NCBI RefSeq assembly: GCF_002742645.2
Contig: NZ_CP033875.1
Coordinates: 3,388,001-3,452,000 of the forward strand
Source of the DNA: Caulobacter sp. FWC26
GTDB taxonomy: Bacteria > Pseudomonadota > Alphaproteobacteria > Caulobacterales > Caulobacteraceae
Length of the DNA: 64,000 nt
Direction of reading: 5' to 3'
Below, one piece after another: positions 41,745-49,551 of the stretch (its first letter is position 1; the number at the start of each line of letters is the position of its first letter). A program made the translations under genes and the position numbers. A model generated the notes under the pieces. That model saw nothing but the letters and a program-made list of their open reading frames with translations, ran no database searches and was not told the origin of the DNA.

Positions 41745-42298
41745 GAGCGTCCTTCGTCGACCTTACTCTTACGCCCGATACGACGTCCCAACTTGTCGGA
41801 ACAGTACCGAAGACCCTTCACCAGATGCTTCTCGACAGTAGAGACGGACAAGCCGAGCCTAACCGCTATCTCGTCGGGCGAGAGGCTGTAAACTTTTCTC
41901 AACGTGAAGACGCGACGGCACTGCGTGGGCAACTCCGCGATGGCGTCCGCCAGCAGCCGCAGCTCTTCGCGTGATTCGATGACGGCATGAGGGCTGGGCG
42001 CCTCGTCCAACGGCTCGATCCGGTCGAAGTCGGCGACGGCGGTGATGGTCAGCACCTTGCGCCGGCGCAGCGCGTCCAGGGCGCAATTGCGAAGGACGCG
42101 GTTGGCGAACGCGCCCGGATTTCCGATCTCGCGCCAGGTCTTGCAGGCGATCGCGCGCGCGAAGGCCTCGTGCACCAGATCCTCCGGATCGGTCTGACCA
42201 TCGCGGCAGAACCGCCGCGCATAGGCCAGAAGATCTGCCTCCAGCGGCAGGATCTCACGCCGAAACCAGGCGCGCCTGTCGTCGTCTTCTTGAGCCAT
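41708..42298 (-). CDS. fecI: FecI-type ECF sigma factor
   Basis: The product is a 196-residue ECF sigma factor. Region 2 is at ~20-90 (LLAYARRFCRDGQTDPEDLV; HEAFARAIACKTW; NRVLRNCALDALRRRK), and region 4 at ~125-180 (LPTQCRRVFTLRKVYSLSPD; EIAVRLGLSVSTVEKHLVKG). It is of the FecI/iron-starvation class paired with FecR. ATG 42298, with GGGGAG five bases upstream, is preferred to the TTG one codon earlier. It probably drives transcription of the receptor gene at 40488, and perhaps ggt. Confidence 0.92.
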   Translation of the reverse strand: MAQEDDDRRAWFRREILPLEADLLAYARRFCRDGQTDPEDLVHEAFARAIACKTWREIGNPGAFANRVLRNCALDALRRRKVLTITAVADFDRIEPLDEAPSPHAVIESREELRLLADAIAELPTQCRRVFTLRKVYSLSPDEIAVRLGLSVSTVEKHLVKGLRYCSDKLGRRIGRKSKVDEGRSWSARRDHDAKR

Positions 42299-42347
42299 CA
42301 ACGCTCCCCTCGAGCTTCAGCGAAGCCGAAAGGGCGCCCGAACGCAA

Positions 42348-42378
42348 CCCGGCGATGACCCATCGCCGGGCGCGGAGC
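42348..42378 (-). terminator. Terminator after the MHS transporter
   Basis: CCCGGCGATG and CATCGCCGGG form a perfect 10-base stem with loop of three (42348-42370), just past the transporter stop on the minus strand. The downstream tail (TTGCGTT on the minus strand) is only moderately T-rich. Confidence 0.6.
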
Positions 42379-42387
42379 GAATTTTGC

Positions 42388-44040
42388 CTAGTCTTCGATC
42401 GGGTTGTGGCGCGTATCCTTCAGGAAGAAGCCACCGACCACCGCCGTGATCCCGGCGATGATGACCGGGTACCAGAGGCCCGAATAGATATCGCCGGTCG
42501 CCGCCACGATCGCGAAGGCCGTGGTGGGCAGGAACCCACCGAACCAGCCGTTGCCGATGTGGTAGGGCAGCGACATCGCCGTATAGCGGATCCGGGTCGG
42601 GAACAGCTCGACCAGCATCGCCGCGATCGGGCCGTAGACCATGGTCACATAGATCACCAGCAGCGCCAGAAGGCCGATCACCGCCGGCTTGTTCACGAGC
42701 GCCGGATCGGCCTTGGCCGGATAGCCGGCCGCCTTAAGCTGGTCGCCAAGGTCGGCCTCCCAGGCCTTGCGGGCGTCGGCGAAGGCCTTGCCGCTTGCGC
42801 CCTTGGCGTCGAGCCCGTCCAGCGTCACGCCCCCGACCTGAACCGTGGTCGGCGTTCCGACCGGCGCGGCCTGGACGCTGTAGCTGACGCCGGCCTTGGC
42901 CAGATAGGCCTTGGCCACGTCGCAGGGGGTGTTGAACTTGGCCTTGCCGATCAGGTCGAACTGGAAGGCGCAGGTGGCCGGGTCGGCGGTGACCACCAGG
43001 GGCGCGGTCGCCTCGGCCTTGGCCAGCACGGGGTTGGCGTAGGTGGTGATCGCCTTGAAGATCGGGAAATAGGTCAGCGCCGCCAGCAGGCAGCCCAGGA
43101 CGATGATCGGCTTGCGTCCGATCTTGTCCGACAGCCAGCCGCAGATGACGAAGAACGGCGTGCCGATCAGCAGCGCCACGGCCACCAGCGTGTTGGCCAG
43201 CGCCCCGTCCAGCTTCAGCGTCTTTTCCAGGAAGAACAGGGCGTAGAACTGGCCGGTGTACCAGACCACCGCCTGGCCCATGGTCAAGCCCACCAGCGCC
43301 AGCAGCACGATCTTCAGGTTGGGCCAGTTGCCGAAGGCCTCGGCCAGCGGCTTCTTGCTGCCCTTGCCCTCGGCGATCATGCGCTCGAAGGTCGGGCTCT
43401 CGTGCAGCTTCAGGCGAATCCACAGCGACACGCCCAAGAGCAGCAGCGAGACCAGGAACGGAATGCGCCAGCCCCAGGCCTTGAACGCCTCTTCGCCCAA
43501 CTGGATGCGGGCGGCCAGGATCACCGCCAGCGACAGGAACAGACCGATCGTCGCCGTCGTCTGGATCCAGCTGGTATAGAAGCCGCGCTTACCGGCCGGA
43601 GCGTGCTCGGCCACATAGGTCGCCGCGCCGCCGTACTCGCCGCCCAGGGCCAGGCCCTGAACGAGGCGCATCAGCACCAGGGCGATCGGCGCGGCCACGC
43701 CGATTTGGGCGTAGGACGGCAGAAGGCCGACGACGAAGGTCGAGACCCCCATCAAGAGCATGGTGATCAGGAAGGTGTTCTTGCGGCCCCACAGGTCGCC
43801 CAACCGGCCGAAGATCAGCGCGCCCAGCGGCCGGATCGCAAAACCGGCGGCGAAGGCCAGCAGGGCCAGGATGAAGCCTGTGGTCTCGTTGACGCCTGAG
43901 AAGAAATGGCTGGTGATGATCGGCGCCAGCGAGCCGTAAAGATAGAAATCGTACCACTCGAACACGGTGCCGAGCGACGACGCCCCCACGACCATCGTGT
44001 CGCGCCCCTTGCCCGGAGCGGCCTGGCTTTCAGCCCCCAT
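42388..44040 (-). CDS. MHS-family MFS transporter
   Basis: The product is a 550-residue 12-helix carrier of the metabolite:H+ symporter group (KgtP/ProP/ShiA relatives). SSLGTVFEWYDFYLYGSLAP opens it; RPLGALIFGRLGDLWGRKNT is the MFS loop 2-3 motif and GLALGGEYGGAATYVAEHAP the MHS motif. WLSDKIGRKPIIVLGCLLAA marks the second half. An insertion of about 100 residues (~335-435, ANPVLAKAEATAPLVV to YPAKADPALVNKP) lies between two late helices, longer than usual, and is probably extracytoplasmic. Likely substrates are organic acids, betaines or amino acids; none can be chosen. Start 44040 has GGAAGG before it. Confidence 0.88.
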   Translation of the reverse strand: MGAESQAAPGKGRDTMVVGASSLGTVFEWYDFYLYGSLAPIITSHFFSGVNETTGFILALLAFAAGFAIRPLGALIFGRLGDLWGRKNTFLITMLLMGVSTFVVGLLPSYAQIGVAAPIALVLMRLVQGLALGGEYGGAATYVAEHAPAGKRGFYTSWIQTTATIGLFLSLAVILAARIQLGEEAFKAWGWRIPFLVSLLLLGVSLWIRLKLHESPTFERMIAEGKGSKKPLAEAFGNWPNLKIVLLALVGLTMGQAVVWYTGQFYALFFLEKTLKLDGALANTLVAVALLIGTPFFVICGWLSDKIGRKPIIVLGCLLAALTYFPIFKAITTYANPVLAKAEATAPLVVTADPATCAFQFDLIGKAKFNTPCDVAKAYLAKAGVSYSVQAAPVGTPTTVQVGGVTLDGLDAKGASGKAFADARKAWEADLGDQLKAAGYPAKADPALVNKPAVIGLLALLVIYVTMVYGPIAAMLVELFPTRIRYTAMSLPYHIGNGWFGGFLPTTAFAIVAATGDIYSGLWYPVIIAGITAVVGGFFLKDTRHNPIED

Positions 44041-44239
44041 GCGCCTTCCCTTCCCTCATCACCGCCGCATGTGATCTGCGGTCGTCCCCAACACCGGGAC
44101 CCTAGCTCAGCGAACAGCAGTCTTGCGATGGAGAATTATGGTAGCGGTCACTTTTTTCTGCGCCGCCCTTCCCCCGTGATGGGGAGCGAGACAAATTTCC
44201 TCCCTCGTGCGATCACCCGTCGACACCAAGGGAGCCGCC

Positions 44240-44857
44240 ATGACCGCTTCGAAGATCGTCCGCCGCGCCCTGATCGGCGCCCTGGCCGCCGCGCCGCTTC
44301 TGGTCGGGGCCGCCTCCCCCGCCCTCGCCGCCGGCAAGCCGCGCGTGGCGATCCAGACCGACAAGGGGACCATCGTCGTCGAGCTGGAGGACAAGAAGGC
44401 TCCCATCACCTCGGAGAACTTCCTGCGCTATGTCGACAAGCATCGCTTCGACGGCGGGCAGTTCTTCCGCGCCAACCGGGCCAAGGGCGCGCCCGGCCAG
44501 GGCTCGATCCAGGGCCAGCCCAAGCCCTATTCGCGCCGCGCGCCGCCGATCGCTCACGAGAGCACGCTGAAGACCGGCCTCAAGCACAAGGCCGGCGCCA
44601 TCTCGATGGGCCGCGACGCCCCCGGCAGCGCCACCGCCGACTTCTTCATCTGCGCCAGCCCCCAGCCCTATCTCGACGCCAAGCCCGGCAAAAGCGACGC
44701 CGCCCAAGGCTACGCCGTGTTCGGCTATGTCGTCGAAGGCATGGACGTCGTGAAGAAGATCCTCAGCGGTCGCACGGACGGCCCGACCAACGTGCCGTCG
44801 ATGAAGGGCCAGATCCTGAACCCGCCGGTGAAGATCATCAGCATGAAGCGGATCTAG
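44240..44857 (+). CDS. Periplasmic cyclophilin-type peptidyl-prolyl isomerase
   Basis: The product is a 205-residue exported foldase. The signal peptide (KIVRRALIGALAAAPLLVGA) ends near ALAAGK. The cyclophilin core shows VAIQTDKGTIVVELEDKKAP, SENFLRYVDKHRFDGGQFF, AGAISMGRDAPGSATADFFI and YAVFGYVVEGMDVVKKI. It catalyses cis-trans isomerisation of proline bonds in exported proteins. GGGAG lies five bases before ATG 44240. It is convergent with the kinase gene, with 12 bases between stops, and lies close to degP, another protein-quality gene. Confidence 0.9.
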   Translation: MTASKIVRRALIGALAAAPLLVGAASPALAAGKPRVAIQTDKGTIVVELEDKKAPITSENFLRYVDKHRFDGGQFFRANRAKGAPGQGSIQGQPKPYSRRAPPIAHESTLKTGLKHKAGAISMGRDAPGSATADFFICASPQPYLDAKPGKSDAAQGYAVFGYVVEGMDVVKKILSGRTDGPTNVPSMKGQILNPPVKIISMKRI

Positions 44858-44869
44858 ATCGTTCCGTAA

Positions 44870-46276
44870 CTACTCGACGCGCGGCAATACCAGCGCCACG
44901 CGCAGGCCGGGGCCCGAGCCGTTGTACTCGCCGGGACCTTCCGACAGCTCCAGACGACCGCCGTGCGAGGCGGCCACGGCGCTGACGAGCGACAGGCCCA
45001 GGCCCGCGCCGGGTTCGCTGCGGCTGTTCTCCAGGCGCACGAAGCGCTGCACCACGCGGGCTCGGTCGGCTTCCGGCACGCCCGGCCCGGTGTCGGTGAC
45101 CGAGAACTCCAGCTCGCCCGACGAGGTCCGGCGCGCGCGCAGCATGATGGCCCCGCCCTCGGGCGTGTACTTGATGGCGTTGTCCAGGATGTTGGCCAGG
45201 GCCTGGGCCAGGAATTCGCGATTGCCCTTGATGGTCAGGGCGGGCGTGATCTCGGCCTTGAAGTCCAGGCCCTTGTCCTCGCACGAGAGCTCGTAGAGCT
45301 CGGCCATGTCGCCAGCCAGCTCCGAGGCGTCGAACTGCCGCTGGTCCGGCGCCGAACCGGCGGCCTGCAGACGGGCGATGGCCAGCACGGCGTTGAAGGT
45401 CTTCAACACCCCGTCGGCGTCCTGCAGCGCCGTCTCCAGGGCTGCGACCGGGTCGCCCTTGCCGTTTTCGGCGTCGATCAGGGCCACCTCCATGCGGGCG
45501 CGCAGGCGGGTCAGCGGCGAGCGCAGATCGTGGGCGATGGCGTCGCCGGCATGGCGCAGGCCGCCCATCAGGCGCTCGATCCGGTCGAGCATGTCGTTCA
45601 GGCCCTCGGCCAGCTCGTCATACTCGTCGCGTGTTCCCCGCACCCGGGCGCGGGCGTGCAGATCGCCGCCGCGCACCGCGTTGACCACGTCCACCAGCCC
45701 CTGCATCGAGCGGCTGACATTGCGGCTGATCAGCACCCCGCCGGCCATGCCCAGCAGGATGACCAGCGCCCCCGCGCCCCACAGCGCCCGCACGATCTTG
45801 CGGACGTAGGCCTCCGAAGCGTCGACATCGGCGCCGACGAACAGGATCTCGCCGTTTTCCAGGCGCTGCTGCACGCCACGCGCGGCAGCCTTGACCTCGG
45901 CGCCGTCCAGATCAGTCTCGGTGACCTTGAAGCTGGCCCATTCCGGCCCGTCGCCGGTGAAGCCCGAGATCGGCGACTCTTCGATCGAGCCGGAAATCCG
46001 CTTGCCGGTCTTGTCGGCCAGGAAATAGAGGAACGGCCGCTCGCCGGCGGCCCGCTCGACGATGGTCTGGTTCAGCGCGTCGACGCCGCCCTGGCGATAG
46101 GCGGCCTCCAGGCTCTCGAACTCGCGGCTGATCTCGGCCTGGGCGCGGCGGTTCACCTCGCCGGCCGTGGCCACATAGATATAGCCCAGGAAGGCGCTGG
46201 CGGCCGCCGCGAACAGGGCCAGGAACAGCAGGGTCAGCCGGAACGGCGTGGTGCGGAGAAGGCGCGGCAGACGCAT
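44870..46276 (-). CDS. Sensor histidine kinase
   Basis: This is a 468-residue membrane kinase. Two membrane helices (~12-36 and ~165-184) bracket a periplasmic sensor of about 125 residues. A HAMP domain (~185-240, SRNVSRSMQGLVDVVNAVRG), the phospho-acceptor box AGDAIAHDLRSPLTRLRARM (His ~249) and the ATPase domain with N-box NILDNAIKYTPEGG, G1 VTDTGPGVPEAD and G2 GAGLGLSLVSAVAASHGG follow. It pairs with the response regulator at 46474 on the same strand, although 197 bases including a palindromic repeat lie between. Neighbouring degP suggests sensing of envelope stress; the signal is unknown. Confidence 0.93.
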   Translation of the reverse strand: MRLPRLLRTTPFRLTLLFLALFAAAASAFLGYIYVATAGEVNRRAQAEISREFESLEAAYRQGGVDALNQTIVERAAGERPFLYFLADKTGKRISGSIEESPISGFTGDGPEWASFKVTETDLDGAEVKAAARGVQQRLENGEILFVGADVDASEAYVRKIVRALWGAGALVILLGMAGGVLISRNVSRSMQGLVDVVNAVRGGDLHARARVRGTRDEYDELAEGLNDMLDRIERLMGGLRHAGDAIAHDLRSPLTRLRARMEVALIDAENGKGDPVAALETALQDADGVLKTFNAVLAIARLQAAGSAPDQRQFDASELAGDMAELYELSCEDKGLDFKAEITPALTIKGNREFLAQALANILDNAIKYTPEGGAIMLRARRTSSGELEFSVTDTGPGVPEADRARVVQRFVRLENSRSEPGAGLGLSLVSAVAASHGGRLELSEGPGEYNGSGPGLRVALVLPRVE

Positions 46277-46338
46277 GGTTTGGTAGGCGCTAAGGCCCCC
46301 TCGAATCCGACCTCATTGGAGTTCGGAGCATTGAATTC

Positions 46339-46466
46339 CCGACCTTCCCGGCGACACGTCAGTGCGGCGAAGCCAATGCCGGGACCCAGATTCAGCCTGA
46401 GCGACGATCCAGTCCGGCGCCGCTTGGCCCTTCGATCTGGGCCCCGGCATTCGCCGGGGAGGTCGG
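46339..46466. repeat. REP/BIME-like repeat inside a two-component operon
   Basis: The left arm CCGACCTTCCCGGCGA and AATGCCGGGACCCAGATT is mirrored by ATCTGGGCCCCGGCATTCGC and CGGGGAGGTCGG. It is the same family as 37085-37192 but has extra sequence in the left half. It fills most of the gap between regulator and kinase genes, ending 8 bases from the regulator stop. Confidence 0.75.
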
Positions 46467-46473
46467 ATGAAGG

Positions 46474-47145
46474 TTACGGATCCAGCCGGTAGCCGGCGCC
46501 GCGCACCGTCTGCAACATGGCCCGGTCAAAGCCCTTGTCGATCTTGCTGCGCAGGCGCGAGATGTGAACGTCGATGACGTTGGTCTGCGGGTCGAAGTGG
46601 TATTCCCAGACCTTTTCCAGCAGCATGGTGCGGGTCACCGACTGGCCGGCGTGGCGCATCATGAACTCCAGCAGCTGGAACTCGCGCGGCTGCAGATCGA
46701 TCTCCTTGCCCTGGCGATGGACCGTCCGGTTGATCAGGTTCATCTCAAGCTCGCCGACCTTCAGGGTCGTTGCCACCGCGCCGGTCTCGCGGCGGCGAGA
46801 CAGGGCCTCGACGCGGGCCATCAGCTCGGGGAAGGCGTAGGGCTTGACCAGATAGTCGTCGGCGCCGGCCTTCAGGCCGACCACGCGGTCATTGACCTCG
46901 CCCAGGGCCGACAGGAACAGGACCGGCGTCTGGTCGCCCTCGCGACGCAGGGTCTCGACCACGGTGACGCCGTCCATCTTGGGCATCATCCGGTCGACGA
47001 CCAGCACGTCGTAGCCGCCCTTCTGGGCCTCGGCCAGGCCGGCCTCGCCGTCCGGCGCGTGCTCAACGTCGTAGCCGGCCTCCTTCAGCCCGTGCGCCAT
47101 GGCGCCGGCGGCTTCCAGGTCGTCCTCGATAATCAGAATACGCAT
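46474..47145 (-). CDS. OmpR/PhoB-family response regulator
   Basis: The product has 223 residues. The receiver domain (1-118) has the acidic pocket in IIEDDLE and the phosphorylated Asp in VLVVDRMMPKMDG (Asp ~51), Lys in YLVKPYAFPEL. The winged-helix domain (~130-223) has LQPREFQLLEFMMRHAGQSV, TRTMLLEKVWEYHFDPQTNV and IDVHISRLRSKI. It partners with the kinase at 44870 and lies downstream of degP on the same strand, with 187 bases and a terminator between, so it may have its own promoter. Targets are unknown. Confidence 0.94.
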   Translation of the reverse strand: MRILIIEDDLEAAGAMAHGLKEAGYDVEHAPDGEAGLAEAQKGGYDVLVVDRMMPKMDGVTVVETLRREGDQTPVLFLSALGEVNDRVVGLKAGADDYLVKPYAFPELMARVEALSRRRETGAVATTLKVGELEMNLINRTVHRQGKEIDLQPREFQLLEFMMRHAGQSVTRTMLLEKVWEYHFDPQTNVIDVHISRLRSKIDKGFDRAMLQTVRGAGYRLDP

Positions 47146-47277
47146 CGTATAGCCCCTCAGGCGCCAGACACGGTGGTGGAACCTTGGACGTTCCCCCGAT
47201 TCCGCGCATCACGCGATAGTCGTCAGGGTTGATAGCGTTTTCGACGACCGCCGTAACTTAAACCTTGGACAGATACG

Positions 47278-47310
47278 AAAAAGCCCCGCCCAGGGGGTCC
47301 TGGACGGGGC
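47278..47310 (-). terminator. Rho-independent terminator after degP
   Basis: On the minus strand, GCCCCG and CGGGGC close a stem (47310-47283) with an inner CCAGG/CCTGG part, one C-A mismatch and a 4-base loop, followed by TTTTTC. It lies 23 bases past the degP stop. Confidence 0.9.
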
Positions 47311-47332
47311 GATTGGTTCGAGAGCGGATCGC

Positions 47333-48919
47333 TTACGGCGCGATCTTCAGCGGCACGAAGACCGAGCGGTTCTGGCGAACCACCTTGGCCAGAACGCTGG
47401 TGCGGCCGGCCTTTCGGGCGGTCTCGACCGCACTCGCCACGTCGGCCGCGCTGGCGACCGCCGCGCCGTTGATGCTGGCCAGCACATCGCCCTTGGCCAG
47501 GCCCTTCTCGCCCGCGTCGCTGTCGCCCTTCACGCCGGTGATCAGCAGGCCCTTGATCTCGGGATCGATCTTGTAGGTCTGACGCGCGGCCGCATCGATC
47601 TGCGACAGGGTCAGGCCCAGCGCGTCGACCTTCTGGCTGGCGGGCTTATCCGGCGTCGCCGAGTCGCTGTTCTGGTCCTGATCGTCGCCGTTCACGGCCA
47701 GGCTGCTTTCCGACGGACGCGTGCCCGACTTGATCTCCACCACACGCGGCTTGCGGTCGCGGATGATCGAGATCTTGATCGTCTCGCCCGGACGCGCCTT
47801 CGAGACTTCACGAGTCAGTTCGCTGCTGTCGGCGATCTTGACGCCGTTGACGGCCACCAGGATGTCGTCCGGCAGCAGGCCGGCCTTGGCGGCGGGGCCG
47901 CCCGGCACGACGTCGGAGACGATCGCGCCCTTGACGTCGGGCAAGCCGAGCGCCTCGCCCATCTCGCTGCTGAAGGCCAGGATGCTGACGCCGATATAGC
48001 CGCGAACGACCTTGCCGTTGGCGATCAGCTGCTTGGCCACGCCCTCGGCGACCTCGGCCGGGATAGCGAAGCCGATGCCGACCGAACCACCCGACGGCGA
48101 GTAGATGGCGCTGTTGACGCCGATCACCCGACCATAGATGTCGAAGCTGGGACCGCCCGAGTTGCCGCGATTGATCGGCGCGTCGATCTGGATGTAGGGC
48201 ACGAAGGACGAGGTGTTGTCCTGCAGGTTGCGGTCATAGGCCGAAATGATGCCGGCCGTGGCCGTACCGCCCAGACCGAACGGGTTGCCGATGGTGATGA
48301 CCCAGTCGCCGACGCGCGGCTTGGCCTGGTTCTCGAAGTTCACATAGGTGAAGTCCTTACCCTTGGCCTTCGGGTCGACCACCTTGATCACGGCCAGATC
48401 GGTGCTTTCGTCGCGGCCGACCAGCGTCGCCTTCAGCTCTCGACCGTCCTTCAACACCACTTGGATGTCGTCGGCGTCGGCCACGACGTGGTTGTTCGTG
48501 ACGATGTAGCCATCAGCCGAGATGAAGAAGCCCGAGCCGGCCGATTGCTGCTTCGGCGTCGCCGGCGTGTCGCCGTCCTCGTCCTGCTGGTCCTGGCCCG
48601 GCTGTCCCGGACGGCGCTGACCACGCGGCACGATGTCGAACCCTTCCAGGCCCGGAATGCGCAGCGACGGCGCCTTGGCCTTCGAGGTCACATTGATCTG
48701 GACGACGGCGGGCGAGACCTTCTCGAAGATGTCAGCGAACGACATCGGCGCGCCCGGCGGCGGCGCGAAGGTCGGCGCGCTGGCCACGGACGCGCGGGTC
48801 ACCGGGGCCTGGGCGGCGTCGGCCGTCCCCATCCGCATGCCCATTCCGGCCAGGGCCGCACAAGCGACGCCCGCGCCCGCGACGGCGCCCACAATGAAAC
48901 CCGACTTCCTAGCGGTCAT
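47333..48919 (-). CDS. degP: Do-family periplasmic serine protease DegP/HtrA
   Basis: The product has 528 residues. A signal/anchor segment (~8-35) leads to the trypsin-like domain. His144 is in VTNNHVVADA, Asp174 in ESTDLAVIKV, and Ser254 in INRGNSGGPSFD. A Gln/Pro-rich loop (~100-125) precedes it. Two PDZ domains follow (~290-385, GYIGVSILAFSSEMGEALGL; and ~430-520, GLLITGVKGDSDAGEKGLAK). It degrades or refolds damaged exported proteins. The two-component pair downstream may regulate or be regulated with it. The gene has its own terminator. Confidence 0.95.
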   Translation of the reverse strand: MTARKSGFIVGAVAGAGVACAALAGMGMRMGTADAAQAPVTRASVASAPTFAPPPGAPMSFADIFEKVSPAVVQINVTSKAKAPSLRIPGLEGFDIVPRGQRRPGQPGQDQQDEDGDTPATPKQQSAGSGFFISADGYIVTNNHVVADADDIQVVLKDGRELKATLVGRDESTDLAVIKVVDPKAKGKDFTYVNFENQAKPRVGDWVITIGNPFGLGGTATAGIISAYDRNLQDNTSSFVPYIQIDAPINRGNSGGPSFDIYGRVIGVNSAIYSPSGGSVGIGFAIPAEVAEGVAKQLIANGKVVRGYIGVSILAFSSEMGEALGLPDVKGAIVSDVVPGGPAAKAGLLPDDILVAVNGVKIADSSELTREVSKARPGETIKISIIRDRKPRVVEIKSGTRPSESSLAVNGDDQDQNSDSATPDKPASQKVDALGLTLSQIDAAARQTYKIDPEIKGLLITGVKGDSDAGEKGLAKGDVLASINGAAVASAADVASAVETARKAGRTSVLAKVVRQNRSVFVPLKIAP

Positions 48920-49098
48920 TCTCGTCTTTCCTCACCCACGTCCCACGGACGCGGTCCCTTAACGTCACCCGCGCGCCCGGCGCGCGGCCCCGATCTCTTT
49001 GAGAACCTAGTCGCGGCATTGAAAGGTGCAATGGTTCTCGCACTATCTTTCCGTCATCCGGAAGGCGCTTCTTGCGGCGCTATTTCGGCGCAATCGTG

Positions 49099-49551
49099 TC
49101 AATCGCCTTCGAGCAGACGCCGAACACGCTCTTCCTCGTCCTGTGAAAGCGCCGGTTCGGGCGTCTCGCGGCGACGCAGGAGGCCCGCCATCAGAACACC
49201 ACCCACCAGCAGGACCCCCACGGGCGCCAGCCAGAGCACCGCATTTCCTCCAGAGAAACGGGGCTTTAGCAGAACGAACTCGCCGTAGCGCTCGACCAGA
49301 AAGTCGCGGATTTGCGCATCGCTGCGGCCGGCCTTGACCTGCTCGCGGACAATTCGCCGCAGGTCGCCAGCCAGTTGGGCCTCGGAGTCGTCGATCGACT
49401 CGTTCTGGCAGACCAGGCAACGCACTTCCTTGAAAAGCGTCCGCGCGCGCGCTTCCTGCGCTTGGTCGGGCAAACGCTCTGACGGGTCCGACGCGCCGGC
49501 CGTCAGCGCAACCGCCGCCGCCGCGATCAAAAGCGCGCGCACCCGCCTCAC
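49099..49551 (-). CDS. ccmH: Cytochrome c maturation protein CcmH (CycL)
   Basis: The product is a 150-residue periplasmic, membrane-anchored thiol reductant for apocytochrome c. A signal sequence (VRRVRALLIAAAAVALTAGA) is followed by the CcmH domain with the redox pair in FKEVRCLVCQNESIDDSEAQ (Cys ~45, 48), LAGDLRRIVREQVKAGRSDA, FLVERYGEFVLLKPRF, and a C-terminal membrane helix (AVLWLAPVGVLLVGGVLMAG). GTG 49551 overlaps the ccmF stop (GTGA), so it is co-translated. It is the last gene of the operon. Confidence 0.93.
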   Translation of the reverse strand: MRRVRALLIAAAAVALTAGASDPSERLPDQAQEARARTLFKEVRCLVCQNESIDDSEAQLAGDLRRIVREQVKAGRSDAQIRDFLVERYGEFVLLKPRFSGGNAVLWLAPVGVLLVGGVLMAGLLRRRETPEPALSQDEEERVRRLLEGD

